Shown: positions 43,183-57,700 of the stretch, piece by piece | Numbering within the stretch: the stretch's first letter is position 1 | Layout: each line of letters begins with the position of its first letter | Source of the DNA: Miscanthus floridulus | Lineage: Eukaryota; Streptophyta; Magnoliopsida; Poales; Poaceae | Assembly (NCBI RefSeq): GCF_019320115.1 | Contig: NC_089584.1 | Location: 54,433,633-54,497,632 of the forward strand | Direction: 5' to 3' | Length of the DNA stretch: 64,000 nucleotides | Notes under the pieces: model-generated | Databases searched by the model: none | Seen by the model: only the letters and a program-made list of their open reading frames with translations | What the model was told of the DNA's origin: nothing | Translations under genes and position numbers: made by a program

Positions 43183-44775
43183 AGTGCCGCCATAGACCCC
43201 ATTCCCACATTTTCCACTTCATCTTCCTCCTCATCTCTCGCGCCGCTAAGTCCGCAACCATAGTTTCCTCCATCGTCGAAAACCTAACCAGATCTGAGAG
43301 ATGGCACTGAAGAGAGGAGCTACAAAATCAAAGATGAGTCCCAAGAAGGTGGATGCCATGGCTCGACGCAATGAAGAGTGGGTGCCATCATGAACAGGAG
43401 AAGCTGAGCTAAACTGATTGGTGGAAGCCGGCGTTCTCCCTGACCGTGCGATCACCAGATGGTGGCTAGCTTTCGGTGAGTCCTTTCCCACGCCTCACAG
43501 TGATGAAGCAGTAGTATTCAAAGACTATTTCTAGCGTAGGTTAGGGTTTCCTATGCACCCATTTTTGAGGGATCTATTGGAGCTCTAGGGGGTTACTCTA
43601 TGTAATCTCCACCCTAATACCATTCTACACATCTCTATCTTCATCCACTTTTGTGAGACATACCTTGGCATCCTACCCCACTTCAATCTTTTCCGTCACC
43701 TATTCTGGCTAAAGAAGAGAGGCGGCGCTGGTTCCAAGGTGGTTGGCAGGGTGTATCTCCAGCTTTGGGATGGGATGGCGAGTGAATATCTTACCATACC
43801 TCTGAGCACGTCGTTGAAGGGGTGGAACACCAGATGGTTCTACATGAGACAAAGCCACCCAGCGGTGCGTTGTAATGCTGACCACATCCTAGAAAGCCAG
43901 AGGAGTTGGTCGGAGCTACCGAGCAAGGATGACATGGAGCAAGTGGATGAACTCCTCGGCTTGATAAAGGGCGTGAAGACCAATGGCATATTGGTAGCGG
44001 CAAGTTTCGTAGTGCACAGCATACAACCCTATAAAGAGAGGGCACACCTAGGCTTTGAATTCAAAGGGGAGACCGACGGGACTCGAGAGAGGCCAGAAAT
44101 ACTATCTAGGAGCGACGTCAAAGAGCGAACTACCGAGCTATTCACTTCGCTATCCTTCTTCAGGCTATCAGGGTACACAAAGCCCTTCAATTGCAAGAAT
44201 CTACCTCAGGTGAATGTCCTGACTATATGTTTTCGAGAAGTTTATTTATACTGTCGAGCAATAAACTGATCCTACTCATGTGAAGATCCATTCGCAGGAT
44301 AGGGCAGTGTATTTCTTGGGCATGCCGAGAAATGATTGGCTGCCGTCAGTAGATGCACGGCGACCTATTCAAATTGAAGAAAGCTCCATCGGTGTCTCCT
44401 CAAAATCTAGTGGAATCGACACTGGTCGGACGGAGAGTCCTCCCTTGGTGTCGGTGAAAACTAGGGGAAAGAGGCCAATGGAAGATGAGCAGACCCAGAA
44501 GAAAAGAAAAACAGCCACAACTGTGCCCCGTAAACCAGGCAGGATCTCTCTGGATGATTACCAGACCAATTGAACATGAAGAACTGTAGTGTTTGATTGG
44601 TCTGACGATGATGAGATTCTCACAAACCCTCTCCTGAGCACGAAAGAGCCTTCGCGCAACCCACGCGCGGAGCAACAAACCGGGGTAAGCGAAGAAGTCC
44701 ATGAGGCTTCAACGAGGAGAGTCCCCGAGCATCAAGCAGAGGGAATTACTGCGCAGTAGATGTCAAAAATCCCCA

Positions 44776-47700
44776 TGTAACACCCTAGGAGTTTATCACC
44801 AGTTAAGCAATGGGTTTAAACTCAAACATGACATGTCGAGTGGTAATGTAGGTGTCAAGATCAAATCTACATGATGGCGCTCCAACTTAAACTTGGGCCA
44901 CACACATTTGCTTACATATGGACTCTTGTTAAGATTATGCAAGAGTAATGTTAAACATGCTTATTCCATGTACATTACATCCACATGCATCCACCTAGAC
45001 CCGTGGAAAAGTTTCATGAAGTTTGGAATAAAAAAGTCACATGAAATGATAAGTCATATCTTTGCATGAATTGCTTTATCAAGTGGATGGAAACCTATGA
45101 AGTCAACCAAACCTTGGTACTTTGCTCAAACAACTCTACTTGCACTCATGAACAAAAGTTATGAAGGGTTCATGTTGAGCAGGTGGCCAGAAAATGCCTC
45201 AATCGGTAAATAACTCTAATTTAAGCTTTATAGTGATGATACTTTGACCTATGTGGACCAACCACTTACAGTGCTTGCATGGAGTTGTACTTTAAATAAA
45301 AGTTGAAGATTGAGTAGAGTAGAACAAACTTTGTTTTTGGAACAAGAGCTAGATCAACTTGGAACTAAGTCAAACAGAGGCTCAAAGATTGAATCATCAG
45401 CTGTTTTCAGGTACTTAGAATTTTTCTAAGTCTGGAATTCATCGTCGTCGACGTTGGCATGTCACGTTCTCATGTTTTCGTTAAGCAACTCGACTTGACC
45501 CAAAAATAAAGGTTGGAGCTAAGTTCATGGAGAAGACCATATAAAAAGATGGCACTCGTTGGACTTCATTTTGACCATCAATTTTGGACTTTTGTTCATC
45601 GCTGTCAATGCGCTAACACAATCACTTTGGAGCATAGTTAATCGCTAATCCATAGCCCTTATGGCAGTACACCTTAAATAGAAATTGTAGAGCATTATGT
45701 GGGCTGCAACTTTGCTTTTGGGCCCATGTCCAAATTTGGCCTGCAAATGGCCCAGAATCGTGCCCCACGCTGATCTCTTTGCTGCCCGCCACGTGCTTGG
45801 TAAAACGCCCCAATGGGCGGCGCGTGTCCAGGGCGTGGCCACCATGCACAGAGCACGTCCGCCATTGCTGCTGCGTGCCTTGCCTCTCTGTCGCGCCCCT
45901 GCTTGTTCAACAAGCGCTGCCACACGTTGTCCTAGCCAGTGATCCACTCCGCGCTCTCTTCCTCTCACTCCTCCTCGCTCCACTCCGCACCAGAGCCGCG
46001 TCCGCCATGGCCAGGCCAGGCGAGCTCCTATGGCCACCGTGCGCTGCTCTCTCCCTTTCGCCTCCGCCCCAAGCTAAGCTGTGCCACTGCGTGTGCGCAT
46101 GATGGCCCGAGCCATTCACGCCGCTGCCACTCGGTCGCCGAGGCGCGCCTCAGTGCTCCCGCTGCAGCAAAGCTGCCACCATGTGCCCTAGCTTGCATGG
46201 CCAGAGAGCCACGGGCTATTGTGGGCCACGCTGTGGGTGTCCACGGGTGCGCCTCGCCGCCGCGCAGCCCCAGCACTGCCCCTCTGTGGCCGCCAAAGCC
46301 CTCTCCAGCCGGCCCGCTGGCCTCCTCTATTCTCCACTGCGACCAAGGACCTCGCGCCAGAATTTGATGAAAGGGAGGGGTGTAACTGCAAAGATATAGA
46401 CTTGAGTGAATAGTGCCAAGAAGGATCGATTCGCTGATGTTTAATTTGTGTTTTCCGCAGGGACCCCGATGCAAGATTTCAATTTCCTTTTTCTCTGTTT
46501 TTACAGATTTGAATGCTCCACTTTGAAAATCCGTATTAATTAGTAGAAAAATCCTAAAATAACAAATGTGGACTTTTTAGAATCCTTGTGAAATTCTCTA
46601 TGTAGTAGATCAATAATATTATATGTTTTAGTTTAAAGGTTTAGCTGTAAAAATAGATTTAGGCAGTTAGGTTCTTAATGCTAGTCATGTTTTGTTCTTT
46701 TTATAACTGCAGTTAGTTTATTCAATTAAATGTGAAATTTTTATGGAGTGTTACTGATGTGATTAGTGATGTATGGTAAAAGTTTCAATATTTTTGGCTT
46801 GATAGTTTAAGATCTATAAAAATAACAAATTACCTGTATTGCCTTACCACTATTCTGAATAGGTCTGCAAGATTAAATTAATTGGCTTAGTTAGGTTATG
46901 AATCATGACTTGATGATAATACATGAGTTGTAGTACGTTTATTAAGCTTTTCAAAAAGCTAAACATCATGATTTTTGGTTAAGTAGATCTTGAGTTATAC
47001 TTGCTTAAATATCAGTGGCTGTTTCTGCCCAAACTCTGACAGGGTTACTTTGTTGGTATTGTGGAGCCTCCTTAATTGTAGAATTAGCTTTAGGTTCTTA
47101 CAACAAAGTAGTTTAGAATTTGATAATATTTCTAAAAAGTCTAGAGCCACATTTATTGGACATGTATAACTCCAATTATAGCTGTTTAAAGTGGCATGTC
47201 AGTTTCTGTCTATGTTTTGGACAGAGATGCAATTATTGGATTAATTGACCCTTCTAACTGAAGAATCATCTTAATATGAGGATAATAAAGTTGTAGGTAA
47301 CTTCCTAGGCTTTTCAAAAAGTTATGGTTCATGTTTGTTGGAGGTCTAGAACTCCAGTTGTGCTTCTCTGAAGTTCTTATCAGTTTTTTGTACCACTGCT
47401 GTTGGATTGCATTTGCAGTTTTGCTTGTGCAATTATTTTCATAGTGTAAATGATGTTTGCTATGGTTGTAGTGAATACAAAAGTTGTAGAAAATTCCATG
47501 ATCTTGCTTGTGTTAAAATTGTAAGGTCATAGTGTAGGAGTTACATGACTTTTAAGTCTTCTATCAGGTTTTGATTGTATTCTAAGCAGATCTGAAAGAT
47601 GCTAGTGTTTGATCTAGTTAGGAATTGAATGAGCTTTTGGTGATAATAACAAAGTTGTAGATAATTCATATATATAGCTTCTGTTAAAATTTGGTGGTAT

Positions 47701-49876
47701 TTGGTTTTGTGCTTTGTGAGTTATGCCTATTTAAAGTTGGGTTACAGAATTGATTGCTCTCTGTCAATTGTGGACCAGTTTCTGTAAATGGGTATATTTG
47801 ACTTAGTTAACTTGAGAATCATGCTAAGATGATTAAAAATGAATTGTAGACAATTTATTAAGCTTTCCAAAATGTCTTCTTGTAAGTCATTTGGATTTGT
47901 GTAACTTCAGTTATAGCTAAATCTTGTAGCTGTTGTTTGCATGTCCAGAAATTGACAGATTCCAATTATAGTTGTTTGCTTGTATATTGTTATTTGTGAC
48001 TTATGCCTTGAATGATGACTGAGTTAGAGCACCTGAGATCTTGGGAAACTTGTGTCATGCTTGGTGTTGTCGTCTTCTTTGCTATCGTGGGATGATAAAT
48101 TGTGCGATATTTAAAGTAGGCAATGCGAAGTGCTTGTGCATGTTAATGTAACCTTGTGCTTGTCTTACTTACTGCATGCGATGCATTGGCTATTGCACTT
48201 CCATATATTCATACACTTGCATATTGCATCTCATCTAGGTATGCTAGATGCACCACGTGAAGGATGCGATGTTGGAGCCAAACCCGAAGACAGCGTTTGA
48301 TGGATCTATCCCGAAGATGGAAGGACTAAGCAAGTGCTAGGACCTAAGATGTCACCAGGACGGTGCAAGCTAACTGAACTGACTTGTGTTGGATCCCAGG
48401 CAAGCCCCGGAGCATATTAAGCCTCTTAATTTCTGAAATGCAATTAAAGTATTATTGTTACATATATATTGTTGCATTAAGTTTAGGTGTTGGATGCAAA
48501 CACTTACTGCATTGGTTATCCAATCCTTGTCTAGATATTGATACCTGAATCCTATGTAGCTCAGGCTCGTGTAGTGCTTAGCCCTGCTTAAACGTGGTAG
48601 AAGTCAGGTGATTTCCTGTCACCTACGAGATATAGGGATATACATATGGCACGGTTGGCTATATTTGCTATCGTGGAAAAGAACCAGTCTTAATTTGAAA
48701 TGAAGACCGAACGGAGGCTTGCTGGTTTGTAGTGACTCCGTCTGTGTCGCTTAAGGACTGAATCTTGGAGCCTTTCCTGTTCATGTTGAACACATGCCTC
48801 TCTCTTAGTTGGCCGTGTCTGAAGACCGACCGTGAAGCCGAGTAGCTCACCTCAGGCCGGGAGTCGATAAGTATAAAGTGCGCCTTGAAAGGGAGCCGTA
48901 GGCGTGAGTCCAAGGGCAGGTGATTTAAAAGTCCTAATCATCCTAGCAGAAGGGTAATCCCTGAGAGTGCTGGCACTGATCATACCCGCGAATTTGGTTC
49001 CTGAGTTGTCCCAAAGGTGACCCACGGCTACCCTTGCAAAGTATACCAGGGTGAGAGTTAGGAATACCCCCTCAGCTGAGTTGTAATTCGATTCGAGTCA
49101 CCGTCTCTCCCGGTTAGTGAGAACTTGATGGGCTTATCTCCAAAGTAGATACACTAAATAACATAATGGTTCATAAATGATGATATGATGATGACAGCCT
49201 TATTATACCTGCTATGGTTAATATTGTTTGCTCTTAATAAGTGAGTGCTCTAGTACAGGTGCAAATCTAGTGGATAGGTAAATGATGATAACTTGATGCG
49301 AAGTTTAAATTGGTTACTATATCCATAAGCTCTTTTATGCAACTGTGTCCAGCTAGCCCACCTCATAAGCCTCGCATGACCCTTGGTGTCCTTTATTTCT
49401 GGTTTTGATGGGTAAGTCTAGCTGAGTACCTTCTCATACTCAGGGTTTATCCCACCATGTTGCAGGTGAAGTTCTCGGCCTGTGAATATGGTGGCTAACC
49501 GCTGGTGGCTCGGTGATTCTATAGTTACTTCTCATCTATATGCTTTTGTCGGATGATGTCACTTATGCTAGCAATGTATTTGGAACATATATTAATATAA
49601 TCTTTTGAAAGCTATGTTGTTATCACCAAGCGGCTTTTGAAACCCAAACTGGTACTTTTAATTGTGAACCTAGTTGTAATATTATTTCTGCTGCAACCCT
49701 GTGTATGTGATGTATATTTGCTTAATCACACGATCTTGGTTGTGATGTTGATTTACCGAGGTCTTTTGGGACACTCGGCGGACTACCGGGTTTATATGAG
49801 TGAAAGTATGTGCGTGCCAACGTGTTAGCGGGGACAGCCGTACTTGATCTTGTATAAATTGGGCGGTTCTATTACA
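44776..49876 (+). repeat. 5' LTR (5.1 kb) of the 15 kb element
   Basis: TATA box TATAAAAA is at 45540-45547, followed by a GC-rich stretch (about 45760-46330) that looks exon-like but recurs in both LTRs. A long AT-rich UTR-like part follows, with repeated AAAGTTGTAGA and CTTTTCAAAAAG motifs. The very long LTR with an internal GC-rich island is the element's transcription start and leader region. Confidence 0.93.
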
Positions 49877-49878
49877 GC

Positions 49879-49890
49879 TGGCATCAGAGC
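49879..49890 (+). other. Primer-binding site of the 15 kb element
   Basis: TGGCATCAGAGC lies two bases after the 5' LTR. It is complementary to the 3' end of initiator-Met tRNA with one mismatch (TGGTATCAGAGC is usual). Confidence 0.85.
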
Positions 49891-52800
49891 AAGATTAAGC
49901 ATAATACTGTCATGTACATTGTTTTAAAAATAAAGTTTTGGTTTTAAAAAGCCTATTTTAACTAAAACTTTAGCTACAGGCAAATTTGTCAAAACTAATT
50001 TGCAAAACTATGCTAGCGACATCCTCCTTTATGCCCAATTAAGAACTATTAGGTGGCTATCTAAGTACTAACATGGGGGTTTTTACTTTTGTCGTCCATA
50101 CGGCGTGCTATTATATGGATGCCATTCGTTTGAATGGTAATGAATGGATCAATTGCCTCTACGCCCAGGTAAGTGCGAGTTGTGAGAGCATGACCGTCCC
50201 ACTATCGGTCTAGAGGAGAGTTAGCTTTGATTACTGGAATATTTATATGTTACACACGTGTATATATGAAGGTACTTAATTGCAGGTATATTTATCGGGT
50301 AGCTATGGATATCGAAGTATATACATTTGGGGATGTATATATGCAGAGTATCTTAGTTTACTGCTTTCATTGTGTGCTTATTTATCTCTTGTGGGGATGG
50401 GCTGTAATGAATTTGCCTGCAGGTACGCTAACCACGAATGCGTAGATTGAATGTAGCTGACGACTAGCTATATATCGAGAAAGTACGTGTTATGCCATCG
50501 ACATAGAACGTGATTGCCACCTTAGGCTGGCAATTTTGTGAGGACGAATAGGACGAGCATGCATCATAATTGTGCTTGTGCATAAATATACTTCCCTCAC
50601 CTTGTTCTAATGCTAAGTAACTTGTGATCAATGTGATGTCACTATTTTCCCTGTGTGAAGCTAGCCAAAATGCCTTGTCCCATGCTGCTTGAATAGCTAT
50701 GCTTGAAGTTAGTGTGTGATTAGCTTTGCCTCGTATGTTGGTTTCCAAAAGAAATAGATGGCAGGTTATTAATTAGCAAAAACTTCACCCTTAGAAAACT
50801 AAATTGCTAAATGTAAGTAAAACTTGTTTTGTAGAGATATCCACCTACTCAGTAGAAAGAAAATAAAAGATAACAGTACCTTACCACCAGGTTCGCATGT
50901 TTATGTGTAGTGGTGTTACTATAGGTGACTGCTTATTATGTACGAGCTTTGTGCTTAGCAATAGTCGCTTAAGCTAATTGGATTGAGTGTTTCGAAATGC
51001 TCGCTTAAGACCATGATGTAGGCGTGGATGCTCATTATCTAGGTAGTGCCGTAGTTGTTGCCCTTTTGTCCTTGGTAAGCATATGAGTGTGGAAGAGCGC
51101 TATCCTAGAGCAGCGTCCAAGTTTTGATAATCTCATGGTTGTCATCTCCAATTAAGTTCTCTCTTAGGAACCTGAGCCTGTACATGTGGTTGCTAGCCTT
51201 GAACGTTGTGCTACGAACACTTTATCTATGCCTTTGCTTGACCTTAGGTCCAAGCTTAGTTCCCTTGATTGCTTGCATGTTTCGTGGTTGTCCCGCTCCT
51301 GGGTGGGAGGACCCTGCTAAAAAATCCTTATTGGACCTTATTGCTCTTTCTCCTACTAGTGAGCTAGTGAAACGCTAATCACTCTCTACCCTAGCTTTGG
51401 AACCTTTTCCTCGCAAATCATGTCATTGCTTTATCAACTCAATCCCTAGTCAGTGCAATGGCTCTGTTCCTCGAATCTCATTTATTTTGCCTCCAACCCA
51501 TTCAAGTCCCTGGATGTTTATCAGTCTTGATCTCATGTTGCTGCTCGATAAGACTAAATCTCATGACAATCCTTATCTAGTAATCACTTTGGTGGACACG
51601 AGGCATTTGTGGAAATTAAGCAAGAGTCTCCTGCTTAGTTGCCTTCAGCAATTAGGCTATGTTCTTTTGCGCTGTGTTTTGATCTTCTGATCGCCTCCTT
51701 GTTGATTCCTAACCTTGTGACTATCCTTGTTTGCTATCCCTCTTTTGCACAATGCTTGTTCTTACAATCTAATTGGTGGCACTAGAAATTTTACTTTGGT
51801 TGTATGTCCAGTAATGGTGCCACAATTAGTGATCTACGGTGCCGTGACGAAACCGAGAGCCTCCTGTGGGTGCACACACAAGGCTGTGCTGCTTGGCACG
51901 TGCTGGTATCGGGGTTTCTAGTCATGATCCATTGCAGAACTGCACCGATGTGTTATTTTCATGTGAGCTCTTCCTTGGTTATCTCTCTATATTTTATCAA
52001 AGATCCATATATCAGACTGAAAGTAGTAGAGCTTCCTTTTGAAGTCACAAAAAGGATATCCTTTGAAGAACTGGTCACTGACATAAACAATAATAGACTG
52101 CAAGAGGTGGTAAACAAGCGACTCTACCTAACTGTCCCTGCAATGACGTCGATCGTCTGATGAGCAACTTATGTCATCCATGTTGGATTAGAAAGGTATC
52201 CAACACTTAATGTTGGACAAGTTATCAATCTAATGATAATGGATGGCGATATCTTGTGGTGTAATAGGTCACCGGGTGCTCATGAACCTCCCATTCAAGT
52301 TCTTGATCTGTAGGTGCATGATGGTCATACAGCTAAAATCAACCATCTCTAGTGTGACTCCTTATCTGTAGACTTCGATGGCGACCATCTGTTATGCGTC
52401 AATCACAACTATTGTTGGCAAGAGTACAGATTTAGAACTTTTAGTGTTGAGAGACAACTGATTAGTTACTAGTCGGAAGCTTAACCTCCAGCTAGGTGAC
52501 AACTTTTTGCTAATTATGAAGGTTATGTCTCGTAGAGCAATGTTAAGCAATGTAACAACAAGCCATTTAGCAATGCAGCTACTGCTTTGTTTTCCAAAAC
52601 CTGTGCTATCAAGTCAATTCCATCTTGGACAATCACACAGATAGTACAAGACGTTGTATCGGCTATGTAGGAGCTAGCGAAAGCACATCCCTAGTTTCAA
52701 TCAGCATCATTGTGCCCTAAGTACCACAAACGGATTTGTTCAAGGTTCTATTGGACCAAGTGCTAGAGAATATTCATAAACGGTTCCTTGTCCCTGTAGG

Positions 52801-54689
52801 AATGCCCTACATGTGGAATAATGCTTTGTGCCCTGCGAAAACAACTCACAAGTCCAATGCTTGTGCATTGTCAAGTTGGTGTCTAGATCAACGGCGGAAA
52901 TTGTTACCTAAGAAACATGTCAGGAAGACTATAGCCTCCATCTTCAGCTAGAGAAAGGCTGCTGCTGCTATGATAAAGGTTAGAGAGTGCAGAACACACA
53001 CCTCAATGAGTGAAGCAAAAGCAAAGAAAAGGGAGAACACGAAATCTGTCCAGATTTTGTGGTACTAAACCGGTTATCTTCAAGCCGGCGATTAGTGACT
53101 CAAATGAAGTTGGATTGACCCCAAACTTGGTGATCTCATTCCTTGCTTAGGACCCTTCACTATCTTAAGTTGGCTTGAGTATTGGTTGAGTAAAACATCG
53201 GATTTGAGAGATATCTTGTCGGCTCGGTTTGCTGCCATTTCAGAACGCAGCAGTTTTGGTAAATGAATTGTTTGGATGGTCAAACGGTGTCCGGTTGAGT
53301 TGAATTTTGGTGAGTAGTTAGAAGACCCATGGATCTACATGCCCACCAAAATTTGTGCATATTGGTGCAGTAGTTTGTGAGATATGAATAGAAAACAAAA
53401 GGGTACGGAATCTGCAATTTCACTGTGACTGCGATCATCCTTCGCATTAGACGGTTGTGTTTGTAATTCATGCCAAGAAATTACAACTTGTAGGTGTATT
53501 GCTGTTAGACAACCCTCCATACCCTTGAGAAGACTAATTGCACCCCTATGTGCCTTGCTTTTGCCCTCTAGATCAGCAATGTGTGAGTAGTCAAGGTGTT
53601 CTAGAAGTCAAATTGTGCCCTTGCAATTCGAAAGTAATTGGAAAGGTGTCAAACCATAGATTTTTGGATTATGGTTTTTGAGATATTGATTGACCTAAGA
53701 ATGGAAGCCTCGACATCAAATATAGTTTAAGAAAGCTAGTTTTGCTACGATGCAAGTCAACCCAACTTGCTGTGCAACTGCACCACGAAGGCAAATTGTA
53801 CTCAACCTACTTGGTAGTGAACTAGTCCCTAGTTTTGTGATTACTTGCAACTTGTGATGTCCTCCAAGCCTCGCTAACATCCTTCTACGTCAATGGTTCT
53901 CTAATGCTGACATGTCTTTGGTGCCTTATATGTGTTTTTACCCAAGAAGTTGCATCAGGTTCCACCCAGATCACTGTTGCAACCTAGATCCAAAGGCTCC
54001 CTAAGGAATGATCATCGAGAACGTTGAGCCGATAGAGTCAGCTACTATGTTTACCACTCACTCAATAGACTCTGGTAATACAGTATTGTTATCAGAGAAA
54101 GAGCACTGCACACATGGAACATTATGTAGCTTTCCATTAGTTGACATATGAGTGAGTGCACCACTACAACCAGTTTGGATATTGGTTAACTAGCTTCTCA
54201 TGCCCTCAAAGGATGATTACCCCGTCTATGATCACATCCTTTACGAGAAGTTGTGCTCAAGCCACTTTAGTAGAGAACTGCTTTTTAGACCTTACGAGCA
54301 AATATAGCACCATTGCAAGGAATATCCATCAACCGGCTGCGATCTAGTGCAAAGTCCATAGGTCTATGCTATATCCACTATGGAAGTAGGTGTTACAAGT
54401 ATTTAGTCTATGCTTGTATCACTCTTCGTACATCATGGACGAAGTACGTAGGACAGTGCTATCTTGGATTCCTTCCAATGTAACAATGCTTTATGGACGC
54501 CAACGAAAGAAATTCTTTAGACAACAACTTACGACGAAGAGCAAGTATCAGAAAGTGTCATGACCAAATTAGCCTCTCTGATACTCTAAAGTTAAGTGGC
54601 CTAATGCTATCACTGATGTTGGAAACTGGATGACATGTTTCTCTTCCCTTAAAAGTCTTTCGCACCGAATCTCAGGACGCGATTCCTTT
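49891..54689 (+). other. Non-coding interior of the 15 kb element
   Basis: I read all frames for gag knuckles, protease DTG/DSG, RT YVDD/FIDD, integrase and chromodomain motifs and found none. The longest open frames (51124-51378, 51397-51690 and 51804-52160) have no recognisable domain. Scattered phrases near 52730-54560 could be very decayed coding sequence, but I cannot show this. Confidence 0.6.
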
Positions 54690-54701
54690 AAGGGGGAGGG
54701 T

Positions 54702-57700
54702 TGTAACACCCAAGGTGTTTATCACCAGTTAAGCAATGGGTTTAAACTCAAACATGACATGTCGAGTGATAATGTAGGTGTCAAGATCAAATCTACATAA
54801 TGGCGCTCCAACTTAAACTTGGGCCACACACATTTGCTTACATATGGACCCTTGTTAAGATTATGCAAGAGTAATATTAAACATGCTTATTCTATGTACA
54901 TTACATCCACATGCATCCATCTAGACCCATGGAAAAGTTTCATGAAGTTTCGAATCAAAAAGTCACATGAAATGATAAGTCATATCTTTGGATGAATTGC
55001 TTTATCAAGTGGATGGAAACCTGTGAAGTCAACCAAACCTTGGTACTTTGCTCAAACAACTGTACTTGCACTCATGAACAAAAGTTATGAAGGGTTCATG
55101 TTGAACAGGTGGCCAGAAAATGCCTCAATCGGTAAATAACTCTAATTTAAGCTTTATAGTGATGATACTTTGACCTATGTGGACCAACCACTTACAGTGC
55201 TTGCATGGAGTTGTACTTTAAATAAAAGTTGAAGATTGAGTAGAGTAGAACAAACTTTGTTTTTAGAACAAGAGCCAGATCAACTTGGAACTAAGTCAAA
55301 CAGAGGCTCGAAGATTGAATCATCAGCTGTTTTCAAGTACTTAGAATTTTTCTAAGTCTGGAATTCATTGTCGTCGACGTTGGCATGTCGCGTTCTCATG
55401 TTTTCGTTAAGCAACTCAACTTGACCCCAAAATAAAGGTTGGAGCTAAGTTCATGGAGAAGAGCATATAAAAAGATGGCACTTGTTGGACTTTGTTTTGA
55501 CCATCAATTTTGGACTTTTGTTCATCGCTGTCAATGCGCTGACACTATCACTTTGGAGCATAGTTAATCGCTAATCTATAGCCCTTATGGTAGTGCACCT
55601 TAAATAGAAATTGTAGAGCATTATGTGGGCTGCAACTTTGCTTTTGGGCCCATGTCTAAATTTGGCCTGCAAACAGCCCAGAATCGTGCCCCACGCTGAT
55701 CGCTTTGCTGCCCGCCACGTGCTCGGTAAAACGCCCCAATGGGCGGCGCGTGTCCAGGGCGTGGCCACCATGCATAGAGCGCGTCCACCATTGCTACCAT
55801 GTGCCTTGCCTCTCTGTCACGCCCCTGCTTGTTCAACAAGCGCTATGACACGTTGTCCCGGCCAGTGATCCACTCCGTGCTCTCTTCCTCTCACTCCTCC
55901 TCGCTAGAGCCACATCTACCATGGCCGGGCCGAGCGAGCTCCCATGGCCGCCGTGCGCTGCTCTCTCCCTTTTGCCTCCGCCCCAAGCTAAGCTGTGCCA
56001 CCGCGTGTGCGCGTGCAGGCCCGGGCCGTTCATGCCGCTGCCACTCAGTCGCCGGGGCGCGCCTTAGTGCTCCCGCCGCGACAAAGCTACCACCGTGCGC
56101 CCTAGCTTGCGTGGCCAGAGAGCCACGGGCTGTCATGGACCACGATGTGGGTGTCCACGGGTGCGCCTCGCCGCCGTGCAGCCCCAGCACTGCCCCTCTG
56201 TGGCCGCCAACGCCCACTCCAGCCGGTCAAAATCGGCCACCAGCCGGCCCGCTGGCCTCCTCTGTTCTCCACTACGACCAGGGATCTCACGCCAGAATTT
56301 GATGAAAGGGAGGGGTGTAACTGCAAAGATATAGACTTGAGTGAATAGTGCCAAGAAGGATCGATTCGCTGATGTTTAATTTGTGTTTTCCGTAGGGACC
56401 CCGATGCAAGATTTCAATTTCCTTTTTCTCTGGTTTTTACAGATTTGAATGCTCCACTTGGAAAATCCGTATTAATTAGTAGAAAAATCCTAAAATAACA
56501 AATGTGGACTTTTTGGAATCCTTGTGAAATTATCTATGTACTAGATCAATAATATTACATGTTTTAGTTTAAAGGTTTAGCTGTAAAAATAGATTTATGC
56601 AGTTAGGTTCTTAATGCTAGTCATGTCTTGTTCTTTTTATAACTGCAGTTATTTTACTCAATTAAATGTGAAATTTTTATGGAGTGTTACTGATGTGATT
56701 AGTGAAGTCTGGTAAAAATTTCAATATTTTAGGCTTGATAGTTTAAGATCTATAAAAATAACAAATTACCTGTATTGCCTTACCACTATTCTGAATAGGT
56801 CTGCAAGATTAAATTAATTGGCTTAATTAGGTTATGAATCATGACTTGATGATAATACATGAGTTGGATTACTTTTATTAAGATTTTCAAAAAGCTAAAT
56901 ATCATGATTTTTAGTTAAGTAGATCTTGAGTTACACTTGCTTAAATATCAGTGGCTGTTTCTGCCCAAACTCTGACAGGGTTACATTGTTGGTATTGTGG
57001 AGCCTCCTTAATAGTAGAATTAGCTTTAGGTGTTTACAACAAAGTTGTTTAGAATTTGATAAGATTTCTAAAAAGTCTAGAACCACATTTATTGGACATG
57101 TATAACTCCAATTATAGCTGTTTAGACTGGCATGTCAGTTTCTGTCTATGTTTTGGACAGAGATGCAATTATTGGATTAATTGATCCTTCTAACTGAAGA
57201 ATCATCTTAATATGAGAATAAGAAAGTTGTAGGTAACTTCCTAGGCTTTTCAAAAAGTTATGGTTCATGTTTGTTGGAGGTCTAGAACTCCAGTTGTGCT
57301 TCTCTGAAGTTCTTATCAGTTTTCTGTACCACTGCTGTTGGTTTGCATTTGCAGTTTTGCTTGTGCAATTATTTTCATAGTGTAAATGATGTTTGCTATG
57401 GTTGTAGTGAATACAAAAGTTGTAGAAAATTCCATGATCTTGCTTGTGTTAAAATGGTAAGGTCATAGGCTAGGAGTTACATGACTTTTAAGTCTTCTAT
57501 CAGGTTTTGATTGTATTCTGAGCAGATCTGAAAGATGCTAGTGTTTGATCTAGTTAGGAATTGAATGAGCTTTTGGTGATAATAACAAAGTTGTAGATAA
57601 TTCATATATATAGCTTTTGTTAAAATTTGGTGGTATTTGGTTTTGTGGTTTGTGAGTTATGCCTGTTTAAAGTTGGGTTACAGAATTGATTGCTCTCTGT

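Noticed and set aside
45645..46474. Protein-coding gene in the GC-rich block
   Set aside because: The same block recurs at about 55570-56350 in the other LTR, so it is LTR sequence; open frames exist on both strands.
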